64,000 bases of DNA from Apiospora phragmitis (taxonomy: Eukaryota; Ascomycota; Sordariomycetes; Amphisphaeriales; Apiosporaceae): the NCBI GenBank assembly GCA_038363925.1, contig JAQQWL010000011.1:2294001-2358000 (forward strand). Reading direction: 5' to 3'. Below the pieces are notes generated by a model. It saw only the letters and a list, made by a program, of their open reading frames with translations. It did not search any database and was not told the DNA's origin. A program made the position numbers and the translations under genes. This document shows, piece after piece, positions 25,959-37,263 of this stretch; the stretch's first letter is position 1, and each line of letters starts with the position of its first letter.

Positions 25959-28361
25959 TCACCTGCAGCCACCCCTGAACTTGCCGAGCAATTTCTCCAA
26001 GTTCGGCACGTCGAGCCCCTTCCACCCCTTGCCCTCCTGCTCGCGGTCGGTGATGTCAATAACAGAACCGACGAGGTCCTTTGTGACCTCGTCGCCGACG
26101 GCGCTGTCGTGCTGGTACCCCGGGTGGCGGTCGACAAAGTCGCGGATCCAGCGGGCCGCCGTCCAGAGCTTGCCGCTGGCCCGGCGGCGGATGAGGTCGA
26201 GGTACGTCGCCAGCTCGCAGCGCGTCTGCACGTCGACGTTGACTGAGTCGAGGTAGCTCTCGACGATGGGGATGAGGCCGGGGAACTCGTTGTCCTCCGA
26301 GTGCGAGCCGTTGATCACCTCGTCGATGCTCATGAGCGCGTACTCGTCCTCGACGGGGCCCGTTGGCGTCGGGGGCCGACTGACTCCCATCGGCGTCGAG
26401 GTGCCAGAGGCGCCCCCTCCGCGCGCCGGTCGTGTGGGAAAGGGGTTCTTCCGGAAATAGAATTTCTTGTTGAGAACGGCGTCGCGCGCGTGTGCCGTCT
26501 CCATATTCTCGTCGACTTTGGCGATGGGTATGTAGAAGTTGAGGTCAAAGGATAGGATGGCGCGGGTGATCAGGACCATGAAGACGGAGAAGGCTGCGTT
26601 CTCAAAGTCGGTAATTTGGATCTCCATTGGCCGGAACTCGACGCGCCAGCCAATGTCACTTCCAGCCGGCGGGGGTTTGAACCTCATGTGTTGCCAGTTC
26701 GTCGACTGGATGTTTTCGAAGTGATCAGCCTTGGACATATCGAGCTCCTCGAGGTCCTCGGCAAAGATAACAATAGGGTCTCGGATAAACAGATGGGCAA
26801 AGTGCGTGGCAAGACGGTCATCCATGCCGCCCTCCATCAGCTTGTCCTTGATATTCTCATCAATGATCAGGTCTTGGTCAAGGTACTCTGGCCGTAGGCG
26901 GTTGTCGGTGGAAATATATGTCGAGTTGGATGCATAACGGGATTTAGGTATCCTCCAGCGGCTGTGTTTCAGAGGCTGAGTTTTGTCAGTACGAAACTTC
27001 AATATTCCGGCGGCAGTCATAGCAAGTGGGAAGTATCAACTTACCTCTTCACCAAGCTCCTCCTTCGTGCGATCATCGACAGCCCTGCTAATCTGGTTCC
27101 AGCGGACGTCGGTGTCTGCGAGAAACCCCTTATAAATAGGGGTAGCCGCCGTCAGGGCCAGCATGATGGGACCGATGGGACTCAGTTGGTCATACATCTT
27201 TCTGCCTTCGGTGATGTTCTTGGCCTGGAAGGTGATTTGCAGACAGCAGCTCCCCATGCCAAAAGCCATAGCGTCCATGTGAATGAAGTTGTCGGGAGAA
27301 GCACCGTTTCTCACATCATCATCCTCCGGCCACTGATGGAGATCGTAGTTCACGCTAGGGTCCTTCCAGGGATTGGGGGTGTTCTTGTCATGGAAGACGG
27401 GCACGTTAACTTGGACTTTCCTGCCACGCCTCCAGCGGATGTTGGCAGCCAGTGTGGGAAAGCGGATATGGGGGTTAGCAATCTCATCAGGTACGAACTG
27501 CGAGCGCAGTTTGGATCCGGAAGCCGGGTAGTAAGGGTCGGTAAAAACCCCTGGTACACCCAATCGGGGGAACGTTGTGAGAGTGATGGGGTACTCGTTG
27601 CTTTTCATATGCTCTATGGCGATCTTCCTCCTGAAGGACAACATTAAAGAGAGTCGCAATCTAAGGGGTCCACTGCGCACTTACCTGAGCTTCATGTCTG
27701 GCTCGACACCTAGGAGTTCCTTGAACCCAATACCCCATGGCTTTCCGGGTGTTGCCTCCAGCATGAACCTCCCGAATTCGGGGTGAAAAACCGGAAGCGG
27801 GTTTGAGCTGTTGACGTGTGAGCTGATACAAACTGATACCGCACGGGAAAGGGATGTGGCTTACTGTTGGCTCTGAGTCTCCTGGATGGCCGGCACACCA
27901 CCTCCCTGGTTGGATAGCTCTTCGTCGGCAGCCAGAGCGGTGAGAATATCAGCCTGGCGAAGCGACAAGAGCACCTTGGGCTCATCTTTGGAGTACGTGA
28001 CAACGAGGTATTCGACCTAGAGATCCTAGTTAACGGTCCGACGCCGCTTGTGTGAGTCGACGGGATAATATTCACCTCATCGCCCCAGAGCAAAGCATCC
28101 CGCTCCTTGGTTTTGGCTTTGTTCCATATTTCAAGTAATTGCTGCAGACCTGTCGTCAGTCCCGCCAACATCTAGATAGGGGGCGCCTGCAAATGGGCAT
28201 GGTGCATCGACAAGCATACCTTGATGCCCCATTCTCTAACTTGATCTGCGTATTTCTGGGCGTCTGGCCAGTCCAATGCCGTACCTTCAGCACTACGCAA
28301 AGATGTTATCAGTTACCATAGCCGATCACTCGGATTGAATTGTAACGTACAGCAAGCCCAT
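25959..28361 (-). CDS. GCS1: Glutamate-cysteine ligase catalytic subunit
   Basis: Catalyses ATP-dependent joining of L-glutamate and L-cysteine to gamma-glutamylcysteine, the rate-limiting cytosolic step of glutathione synthesis. Seven exons join cleanly: 28351-28361, 28220-28292, 28076-28141, 27865-28016, 27685-27807, 27045-27630 and 25959-26975. The product is 675 aa, matching the eukaryotic GCS family (yeast Gsh1 is 678 aa). The first exon is only 11 nt, encoding MGLL and followed by AEGTALDWPDA. Recognisable stretches include ALLWGDEVEYLVV (with the metal-binding Glu region), FHPEFGRFMLEATPG, SPIGPIMLALTAATPIYKG and RWRIPKSRYAS. Near the C-terminus, before the final conserved domain, is a Pro/Gly/Thr-rich variable insert. 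Every intron is 50-78 nt with GT-AG ends, and no frame error is seen. The gene is usually stress-induced through Yap1-type regulators; I did not find a decisive site. Confidence 0.97.
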
Positions 28362-29559
28362 CCTGGCAAAGCACTCGTGGATAAAGACAAGGAGGAACAG
28401 CAAGAAAAGAAGAAGAAAAAGCGGCCGATTCCGTAACTGCCGGCAATGCGCAGTTGGCAGCAAGGATGCTATGTGCGGCAGCGGACCTTGCCGAATATCG
28501 ATTGAAGTAATGGAGGGCTGTACGCCATCAGCTAGGGAAAAATCTCAAGCAGTACACTCAAGCATATACATTGCATATACGACTTGAGGCAGTTCATTCA
28601 GATGACCAACCTAAGAATTTTGGTGATATAACAGGCTTGGCCAAGCAATGATGTTAGTTGTAGGTTGACTTAGGGTGTTCGGGATGGTTGAATCATGCCC
28701 GGAGATAACTTGGGATTTGGTGGTATCGAAGATTTCTACGCTGCAGATCTGACGTTTGGAGGGTTGCTTTGCTTAGACGGTCCTTTTTGGTGACTGCTCG
28801 TTCAAGAACCAATATCGATACTCATTGGTATCTCCGATGTCACGATGCTTCGCCCCGCGCGGCAACCGAATTCTTGTCCGCAAGGATACTCGTGGTTCGC
28901 GATGATCAACGTTATTGCCAAAAGGGCAGGTGTGTTGATTGTTGATGCCGGTTGACTGACTTCCAATAGGAACCCGGCAGAAGAAAGCACGCAATACCCC
29001 CAAGACGGTATTGGTAGAAGTGCTTTTCCGATTCGGGAGGGGTGGTTTGGTGTTAGTGGGCTAGGTATGAATTCGTTATCGTCAGCCACCGCCGATAATC
29101 GTGAAAACCCCAGAGTGCAGAAGCCGCTGTCTACAATGGACATTGGACACTCTCTTCTGTCTTCTATTTCCCTCAAGTGGTACTATTGAAGATTTAGTCG
29201 AGCCGTGGTTGTGGGCCGACTACGAAACTCGTCGTCTCCAAATCCGCACATGCTTAGAAATCCAATTACATCACGGGCAATCATTAATAATGCTACCGTT
29301 ACTCCTTCTTTCCTTCCTGCCGCCCTAAAAATGACACTAACTCCGGCCGTCACCAGCCACAGATCCATTAACGCACCGCACCTACTGTATGCTCTTATAC
29401 TCCAGGCATTGCGGATACTTTCACGATGCGACAGTCTGCGTTTTATACTTTAACATGTCATATTAACATGTATTCTTGTCACAATCTCACTAGTGGCGTC
29501 TTCCGATCTTGTTTGACCTGTAATAGCCACCGCCGACTCATTGGAACCGTCATTGCCCA
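28362..29559. other. Intergenic: GCS1 promoter and 3' end of the MFS gene
   Basis: About 1.2 kb between the start of the glutamate-cysteine ligase gene and the stop of the upstream minus-strand membrane-protein gene. It should contain the promoter of the former and the terminator of the latter. No gene is recognised in it. Confidence 0.6.
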
Positions 29560-32500
29560 TCACCGGTTGGCCGGACTTGACTTTCCATTTTGAGCCCCGT
29601 GTTCTCGACCAAGGCTTTCCAACTCAACATCTGTTGTCTTCACTTTACCCTTCATGTGTGGTCCGCGAGTATTTCTGTATCCGGATCCAGCCGAGCCAGT
29701 CTCTTTGACCTTGGTCGTCATGTGAGACGCATGCTCTCGGCCACCTCCTCCGGCATCAGGTTGTTCGTCTGCCGACGAGTGATGATGCATACCACCTCGT
29801 ACTTCTTGCTGCTCGAAACCTGCATATGGCTGTACCTTGGGCATTTGATGCGACTTGTGGTCCTGCGAGCTGCTCCTGACGTAGGCGTCCTGAGGCGGCT
29901 CATCAATTGACGAACTCTCCTCTCCTTCTTCCTGCACAGTCTGGCCCATGACACACTCACGCTCGGTGAAGAGCTCAGCTGGGTATGAGGCATGGCTATG
30001 ACCAAGACCAGCTCCAGTTGGCCCAATGTTGCCTGCCATGTGCTTTTGGTCGCCCTCGTCGTCGCTCGATGTATCGCTCCTCTTGCTGCGTAGGCTCCTC
30101 TTGCTGACTTTTCGTACAAGCTCTCCGACCATTGCACCACCCCGGTGCAAATCTCCATATACTACCATTCCTCTGTGCCCAAGCTCAGTGCGAGCTTCTC
30201 CCAGTGCCTGCCGGTTGAGATGAGTTCCCTCATCGATCAGTCGATTCTTCTTGCGGATCTCGCTCCAGCGAGTCAAAGACCCAAGCTCAAGAATGTTCAT
30301 TCGTCGGCATTTGTCCAATGGATTGCCAATGACGAGGGGCCTCCATCCAACGTCCTCCTCGGGTATAGCATTCAGGTCTGTACGTCCATTGGCTTTGGCT
30401 TCGGCGATTGCGGATTTTCGACGCCGGAGACTGTCTCTGCGCGCTTGTGTCCATTTCTCCATCTCAGCTGTCCTCGAATCTGGAATGATCGGAACATGCC
30501 TGAAGCGAATGAGGACGCTAATCAGCAACAACGTCAAGAAGAACAGGATAGCGGCAACTACGCCTGTTGCAGACCTTTGCCCAAGGTTTCTCCGAGCCAT
30601 GCCGCCAATCCCAGTGGCTCCAGCCGCAAATATGAAGCCAAAAGTGTGGATGACAGCATAGCCTGCTGTGACTCGTGGGAAAGAAGAGTAATTGGTACGC
30701 TTTTCAGCATTCTTCAGGCTTTTGGAACGGCCCGTCATGCCAGGCTCGAGATCAGAACAGTCCCACGCCTCCATGAGCATCCCGTTGCATTCAGATATTG
30801 CTAGGCACGACAGAAACCCTACCAATGCCGCAAGGAAGCAAGGGACTGCAACGGGGATGGGAGGGCCGTACGAGAAGACAGCATACATGGTACCAGCAAT
30901 TGGCAGCACAAGGATGAAGATCGCCCGACGCACGAGATGCGAAGTCCAAGCCAGGTTGCTGCTCTCGGTCATGCTGTTGGTGGCAACAGGATTGTATCGC
31001 GCTCTTGAGAAGACGTTGGCCTTTTGGAAAGGCACGGCGACAAGAGCACCGATGGCAACAGATGAGACTGCAGCACCAACTAATGGCGAATGCAGCCGAT
31101 AATACCTCGACGTGAGCGATCCGAGTAACTACATCCATCTGTCAGCTCTGCTGTGTGGCTACTGATGTTGATGGCTCAACCTTACTACGATAATCAGGAC
31201 GATTTGGGCATAGATCCAGGCCAAGTATACCGCCATTGTGGCGAAGCCAGGCTGTCGAAGCATTTCCAGCGAAAGTGCAATGCCGTGATAAACTTCCTGG
31301 CCCCACCACTTGGGACCATCTTTGACACGATGCATCATGATTTCTCCTCGGGCCACTCGTCGAGAAACCTGGTCCCCAACCTTGACTTCTGCCACGGATC
31401 GTCTCCAAACGGAGCGACGAACCTCAGGTGTCAGCACATTCAGTATGAGTACGCTGGCGATCAGTATAATGCTGATGTAGATACCCCATGATGGCTGGAG
31501 GGTGTTGATGACCAGCGCACCAATGAGGAAACCGAGCCCAAGAGATCCAATGAAGCACCATGTCCAAATTCCAAGCCATACACCAAGCCCTCCGCCGTGC
31601 CTTCGTACGTCGCAATAATCTACAAGTTCGCCATGGGGGTTCCGGCTCATCAAGGAGGCGCCAAACAAGTCCGTCAGTATGGAGTGGAAGTTCATACTTG
31701 CAAAGCCCAAAGCTACGCCCATCAGTGCCCTGGACAATAGTAGTGTCGTGGTCCAAAGGCTGGTGTAGGTGATCCTGGGGGTACTGATCGCCAAAGCTTG
31801 AGGAAAGAGCAACGGCATCGCCACCGCTAGGCTAGTCAAGATATATGGTTTACGACCATGTAGCAATGGAAGAGGCCAGCAGAGGAATGTTGGGAATGCC
31901 ATGCCAAGGTATAGGCCAACATTGCCCAGGATTGCGGAGTGATTGGTGTCAACGATGAAGTACTGGATGGAGGGACAAGTCCAGCATAGATTCCGATGAG
32001 AATACCTATCAACGCAGTGCTGATGCACGCCACAGTGGCTGTATAGCACTTACGTATTGGGGACCAGTCCCGGGCTATAGGTTGCCTTTTCTGCGACTTG
32101 GTCAAGCTGAACTGCGCGTCACGAATACTGACGTGAGATCTTCCTCGAAGGCTGATGTTGCGCAATTCGTGTGCTCTCTTTGCTGCTGACTGTCGAAGCG
32201 AGGCTCTCGTGGGATTGGCAGTCGAGTTATGGTGAGGATGGTCTGGAGGATTCGCACCAGTGCTCGACAGTTTGACGGCGTTTCGTTGTGGTAGCGGCAT
32301 GCCGAAATCAATCTTATCATCAGATGCGCCGCCGTCCAAGCTACATGCGTCTGCTTCTATTTGACGAGTCTCAGTATATCTCTTTTGGTGTTTGTGAGGA
32401 ATACCTGGCAAGTTAGCGATTCTGCCAAGGCTTTTCGAGCTCCCGCGGGAGGTGACCGGCGGTTGATGGAAGACTCGGATGTATTCACGGACTTCTCTGC

Positions 32501-34751
32501 TGTTTGGTACGTTTTCCTTGGTATGGGGCTTGCTGATTCTTGTTGGATCGTCTTCAACATATACATATCGGGCAGGATAGACACTGTCTCGTCTCAACTG
32601 GCTGTCGGGTGGTGGCATTGGCAGAACCGGGCTGGGATCCCTTTGTTGTATGGATCGCATATGTAAGCTTGATTTCCGGCGAGGCAGATGCGGCCCCGTG
32701 ACCTGATCCCTGGGTATTCCAGGGGGTAACAGGCCCTTACGCTCTATTGACCTCAGAGGGAGAGCTTCACATCCATGGGTCAGTCCCTCAACCGCTCCAA
32801 TAAAGACTATTGGTGGTGTATGAAACCCTGGCATATGATCATCGTCTTCACTCAGGTCACCCAGAAGGCTTTCGTGGACACTGGCGGGCCGCGAAAGGTC
32901 AGACATGATGTCTTTGCGAGCATACCAATGCCGAGGATCGAGTTCCCCGTTATCGACGTGGCAATGACCACTTGGTTCTGTGACATTGCTGGCAATGTGC
33001 AATGCCTCGCTAAGCAACTGCTCCAGATTTGCCATTGCGTCGTTGATGGCATCGGCATCGGCGGCATTCTTTTCGGAGAATGTGGTGACTGCTGTCAGGA
33101 CTTCTTTGCCGGGGGCATCTGAGGAGTCTTGGTGGCTATGCTTCTCGTGTCTTGGGTGCATTTTCTCCGGCAACTGCGTCAGTTGGGGCTGGGATGATCT
33201 TTTATATTTGAGAAGCTCACGGAGCCATTGTGTCGCACGTCTCGGATCGAGTCCTTCTGGTAGAAAGGATTGGGCTTCGTGATTTGGCTTGTTCTCCTGG
33301 CTGATTGTCTCCAGTCCCCGTGAAGCATGACTTGTCGATCTCCGCCTCTGTGTCGACAGCTGCTGGGACTCAAGACGTTCTTGCAATGCATGAACGCTAA
33401 AGGAGCGTGTGTTTGACCCTGGTTGTTGACTCTCGTACATTGACTGTGGCACTTTGGATATGCGCTTGACAGTGCTTGTAGTGCGGTCGCTCTCCTCAAG
33501 CGCCTCGTTAATCAGGCTCGACTTTGCCGAAGGCACAACTGGCGTTGGCCATGGCTGTTTGGAGTTATCAACGTTGACCAGGGGAGAGCCTTCAAGAGAT
33601 GCTTCGCGACTTCTCAGGGGCGATTCTTTCGTAGTCCCCTGTGTTTCGTTCTGGCTGCCAATGCTTACAGGAATGTCACCCCAGTAGGAGGCTACCTTGG
33701 AAGATTCCTCTTCTTCGAGTATGGGGTGACCCGTTAGGGGAGAATTGAATGAGAGATGCGAGATCGACTGCGGGTCTTCGGGAGGTGCGGAAATGGCTGG
33801 TTGTTCGACCTCCATTGAAGGCCGATCCAATAGTTGTGTCACCTTCGACACAGGGTGATGACCTTGATGTGCATGCGACTCAGGGCGATATGGCTTGCTT
33901 GATGGAGGGTCGTATGTGCTTCGAGTCTGGTGAACGACAGGCATGGTGTCACCTTCGTCGGCCGGCCGGACCTTAGAGATCCCTTCATGGCCAGAGTGCA
34001 ATTCTTCCTGCACTATGGGTTGTATAGCAGGCCGTACCTTTGTCATTGCGCTGTGGTCTCGGTGGAAATGTTCTGAAACGTCGACTTCTGCTTCGCAAAT
34101 ATCCCCACCAGTCAAAGTGCGGAAGACTCGACCGGTAATGATCTCAGGAGGAGATAACGAGCCTTGAGTCTCCGGGGTTCCGATAGGAGAGTCACGCTCT
34201 ACCTCTGTTCCTGCATCGCAGAAATCTGCTCCGCTCACGAGTCCAAGGTGGTGGACTTTTGAGTGAGCACCAGGGGCATGTAGGGTTGGATCAATACAAA
34301 CGATGCCAGGAGGTTTATGGTCTTTGCTATTCACATCAACCACTTCCCGATCGATCTTGTCCGATGAATTGTTCGTTGTCTCTTCCTTGGTTGATGAGGG
34401 CGTCTTGACTTTTGTTGTAGCAGTATGGCCCTCCTTTTGGAGGGGGTCACTTTGAGTTAGTATAGGAGGCGCAGGTATATCCTTTTCGGAAGAATGCTGC
34501 TGGGATACCTCCGACTTCAACAATGCATGCCGGGAGGAGGCATTCTTCGAACCAATGGATCGAATGGAATCAGGCCGCATGCTAGCAGTTGTTAGAGACA
34601 TATTTGAGGGAGTTGGGCGAAGACTGGTCTTCGGAGAGACGTCAACACCGTGCAGTGGCATTCGGTCTAATTGGTGTTGGGTGGAGGGATCTTCGAAATC
34701 TGTGATGGAGCCCTGCTCCCTTGTCTCTGCGTGGTCACCTTGCTGATCCAT
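29560..34751 (-). CDS. Giant MFS-fold membrane protein with long disordered tails
   Basis: A predicted plasma- or endomembrane transporter-like protein of about 1711 aa. The upper exon (31186-34751) joins the lower exon (29560-31128) across a 57-nt GTAAGG intron in phase 0. The first ~890 residues are Ser/Pro/charged and look disordered. About a dozen hydrophobic segments follow. They start with CISTALIGILIGIYAG and include PLPLLHGRKPY, in the place of the MFS loop 2-3 motif. A ~300-residue hydrophilic tail ends the protein. Both tails carry a repeated short motif of the type H-x(2-4)-[ST/M]-K-V (for example HSAMTKVRPA, HEGISKVRPA, HHPVSKVTQL, HASHMTTKVK). A one-base shift at 31972-31976 (one C short in GTCCC) separates the tail and TM1 frame from the remaining TM segments; exon length is also one base short of a multiple of three. 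The true start may be upstream (ATG 34936). Substrate unknown. Confidence 0.8.
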
Positions 34752-35497
34752 ATCGTAACAATGGCCAAGTCAGACTCTAACAGAACTTGCCTGGGAAGGT
34801 CGTGGTAGTCCAGGTAGTCGATTGCAGACTCCGATCCGCCAACGAGGGAACGCCGAAATGGGCCCAGCTTAGCCGCGGTCACACGCCGTCTTGCAGGCGG
34901 GGCGCTCGAGGCTCGCCGCTCAGGATCTAGGATCATCAAAGATTGGGGAGGATTGGGTAATCATTGGCGATCACTGAGATCGGGGAAGTCCAGCAGTGAA
35001 AAGAACCGCGGACATAGGGGAGGGGTATGGCTAGTGGCCAATATTGCCTGAAGCTGCTATAAGGATAAGTCGTAGGTCGACGGTGAGGTTTGAGATAAGG
35101 TGAAGAATTTGAGGACTAGAGGAGACAACCCCAAGGATTTTTGCAGAGATGTTGATGGTTATTAATGGTGTAAGTCGGTTCCCACGAGATCGAGGGTATT
35201 CAAGTACGTCGATGTCGGCCACAAGTCAATCAATGTGCCTTCCTGTCTGCCAACTAATACTAAAATTGATGGAAGCGACTAGTTGCACTTGTCAGGCATT
35301 TGCACCTTCCCTTTGGACTCAGGCTTAATTTGGACACCGTGCTATGAGGACCAATACAAACGTTGAGGACTATCTCGGACCTAATATCGCATCGAGATAC
35401 TGCCCGTAACATAACATAGATCTACGTATTTTAGAGTATGCGAGACTCAAATTTGCCAATTTTCTTCCCCATCAACCTGACACTAGTATAGAGGAGC
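34752..35497. other. Upstream region of the MFS gene with possible N-terminal exon
   Basis: The minus strand has an open frame from ATG 34936 (begins MILDPERRASSAPPARRR and includes KLGPFRRSLVGGSESAIDYL) that looks coding but is out of frame with ATG 34751. It could be the real N-terminus, joined by a short or non-canonical intron (weak GT or GC donor near 34780-34790) or by correcting one base. The remainder, up to the NLP stop codon, looks noncoding. Confidence 0.45.
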
Positions 35498-36307
35498 CTA
35501 GAGCGCAGCACTATCTAAGTGTTTCTGGAACTCGGAGTCGATAAAAGGCACCGTGGCATCGCCGAAGTCGGTAGTAGAAAGAGCGTTTTGTACCACACTC
35601 GTCAAGCTCTCCCACGCGACCAGGGGCTGCTGCTGGCCGACGGAGGCGGTGAACCCGAGCGAGTGGTCCAGCAGGCCGATGATGCTGAAGTACTTGATGA
35701 GCACGCCGCTGTCCTTGAAGGGCGGCTTCGTCGTCGTCGTGTACTTGCCGTGGCCCGAGGCCGCGACGCCGAGGACCGCGGCGTCGAGAGACTCGGAAGC
35801 CAGCCACACCACTATCGACTCCCAGTCGTGCCGGTGCCCGATGCCCAGCCACGATTCCCACTCGGACGGCTCGTCTTTCGGCCAATACCAGGCGTACATG
35901 ATGGCGTGGCTTCCGTTCACGGTCGCCGCGCGCGAGTAGATTTGGCCCGTGCTGGCGAGGCAATCGGCAGACGGGCTACCCTTGGGCTCGAGACCCTCAC
36001 TATTTCATGCATCAGTATATGGTATTTTGTGTTGGTGGCCTATTTCAAGACATATAGGGGGAAGCTGCTCTACGCACTTGGTATTTCCCTGAGCGTCAAC
36101 AGCTGGGTAGGGAACGCAACCTGAATCGCGAAGTAGATACGGCTTGTATTTCAAGTACAGCTCGCCAGCGGTGCCTTCCGGCACCGACTCAGGTAGGCCG
36201 ACGATGTCTCCATTACCGATGGGGTCGCGCTGCTGGACAGGTTCGGCGAGGGCCTGGGCGGCGAGAATCGTGAGCCCGAGAGCCTTGAGAAGCACGCATA
36301 AACCCAT
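35498..36307 (-). CDS. NLP family secreted protein (NPP1, necrosis and ethylene-inducing peptide-like)
   Basis: A secreted protein of the NLP family; type 1 members bind plant sphingolipids and can disrupt plant plasma membranes, though many fungal NLPs are non-toxic. Two exons, 36078-36307 and 35498-35999, are joined over a 78-nt intron (GTGCGT donor, AATAG acceptor), giving 243 aa, normal for the family. Residues 1 to about 21 form a signal peptide with an Ala-rich end. The family's heptapeptide GHRHDWE is intact, preceded by the MYAWYWPKDEP segment. Two cysteines (one in each exon) fit the type 1 disulfide pair. No frame break was seen. Context: it stands alone, with no effector cluster. 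Presence suggests a plant-associated or saprophytic lifestyle, but activity cannot be judged from sequence. Confidence 0.95.
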
Positions 36308-37263
36308 GGCTGTACGAGTAGGTCAGTAGAGAGAAAAAGCTGGGTAGTGGTTCACGTATTGATGAGCTTTGTTGGTTTCTACTTCGAGTAAAAGGGGCAC
36401 GGAGCCTACACGCTGGTGGTGCAGCAGCCGTTGCTTTTTTTATATGCTCGTTCGATTCATAGTAAGCAAGGCTGCTATTACCACGGGCAGATGCGATACA
36501 CATGCACCATCAACATGTGTTCCTGAGATGCATGTCGTAGCCTGGCTCACCAATCAACATTGCTTCTTCAGAACCAGGGGGCCATGCCAAGTCCGGAACT
36601 GTCGCCCGACCGTAATTACGCATGACTATGTACATATGCACGTTCCCACCCCCCTTGGTGGAAAAGCAATACTACCATCCGAATCCTACTCAATCTTGCC
36701 ATCCACCGTCAAACTACAGGGCTAGCTGGAGAGATACTACGTTACCTACCGACTTGCCCGAATCTGATACCGAGCCATAATGACAGGCACAATCCCCCTG
36801 ATGTGGCTTTGGTTGGGGCGTTGCCAGTCCTTGCATCTAGGCTGAGCCGGGGTTACGCGTTAGCTGAGATCGAACTGGCCAATACAGCCAGCAAGGTTTA
36901 CACGTGGGCCGGCTATGTGAAGCCAGGATGGTCTCATAACCAAGATCAAGAACAAGATAGTTTTGTTGATAAGTTATTGAATACACGAGGTTAAGTAGGG
37001 TTATAGCGATAACTTGTTCGTAAGGACTTGATCGAATAAGGACCAGCTCGTGTCTAAGACCCTATGTCCTACCCATAGCCAAGGGGCGCCAAATCTTCTC
37101 TCCGTGCTAATATAAGGCTGTATTTGTGATCTTCAGACTGAAACGGCCGAACCCATTCCAGAACACCATATTCCCAATGTTAGTCCATCGAACTGGGTGG
37201 GCTTATTTATATACAGAGGGCATGACCAAGGTGGCCTTGGAACCTGTTTTGGAGAAAGGCGAA
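36308..37263. other. Intergenic between NLP and BZZ1-like genes
   Basis: About 950 bp holding the NLP promoter and the BZZ1-like 3' end. No recognisable gene; open frames here are short and lack family resemblance. Confidence 0.6.
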
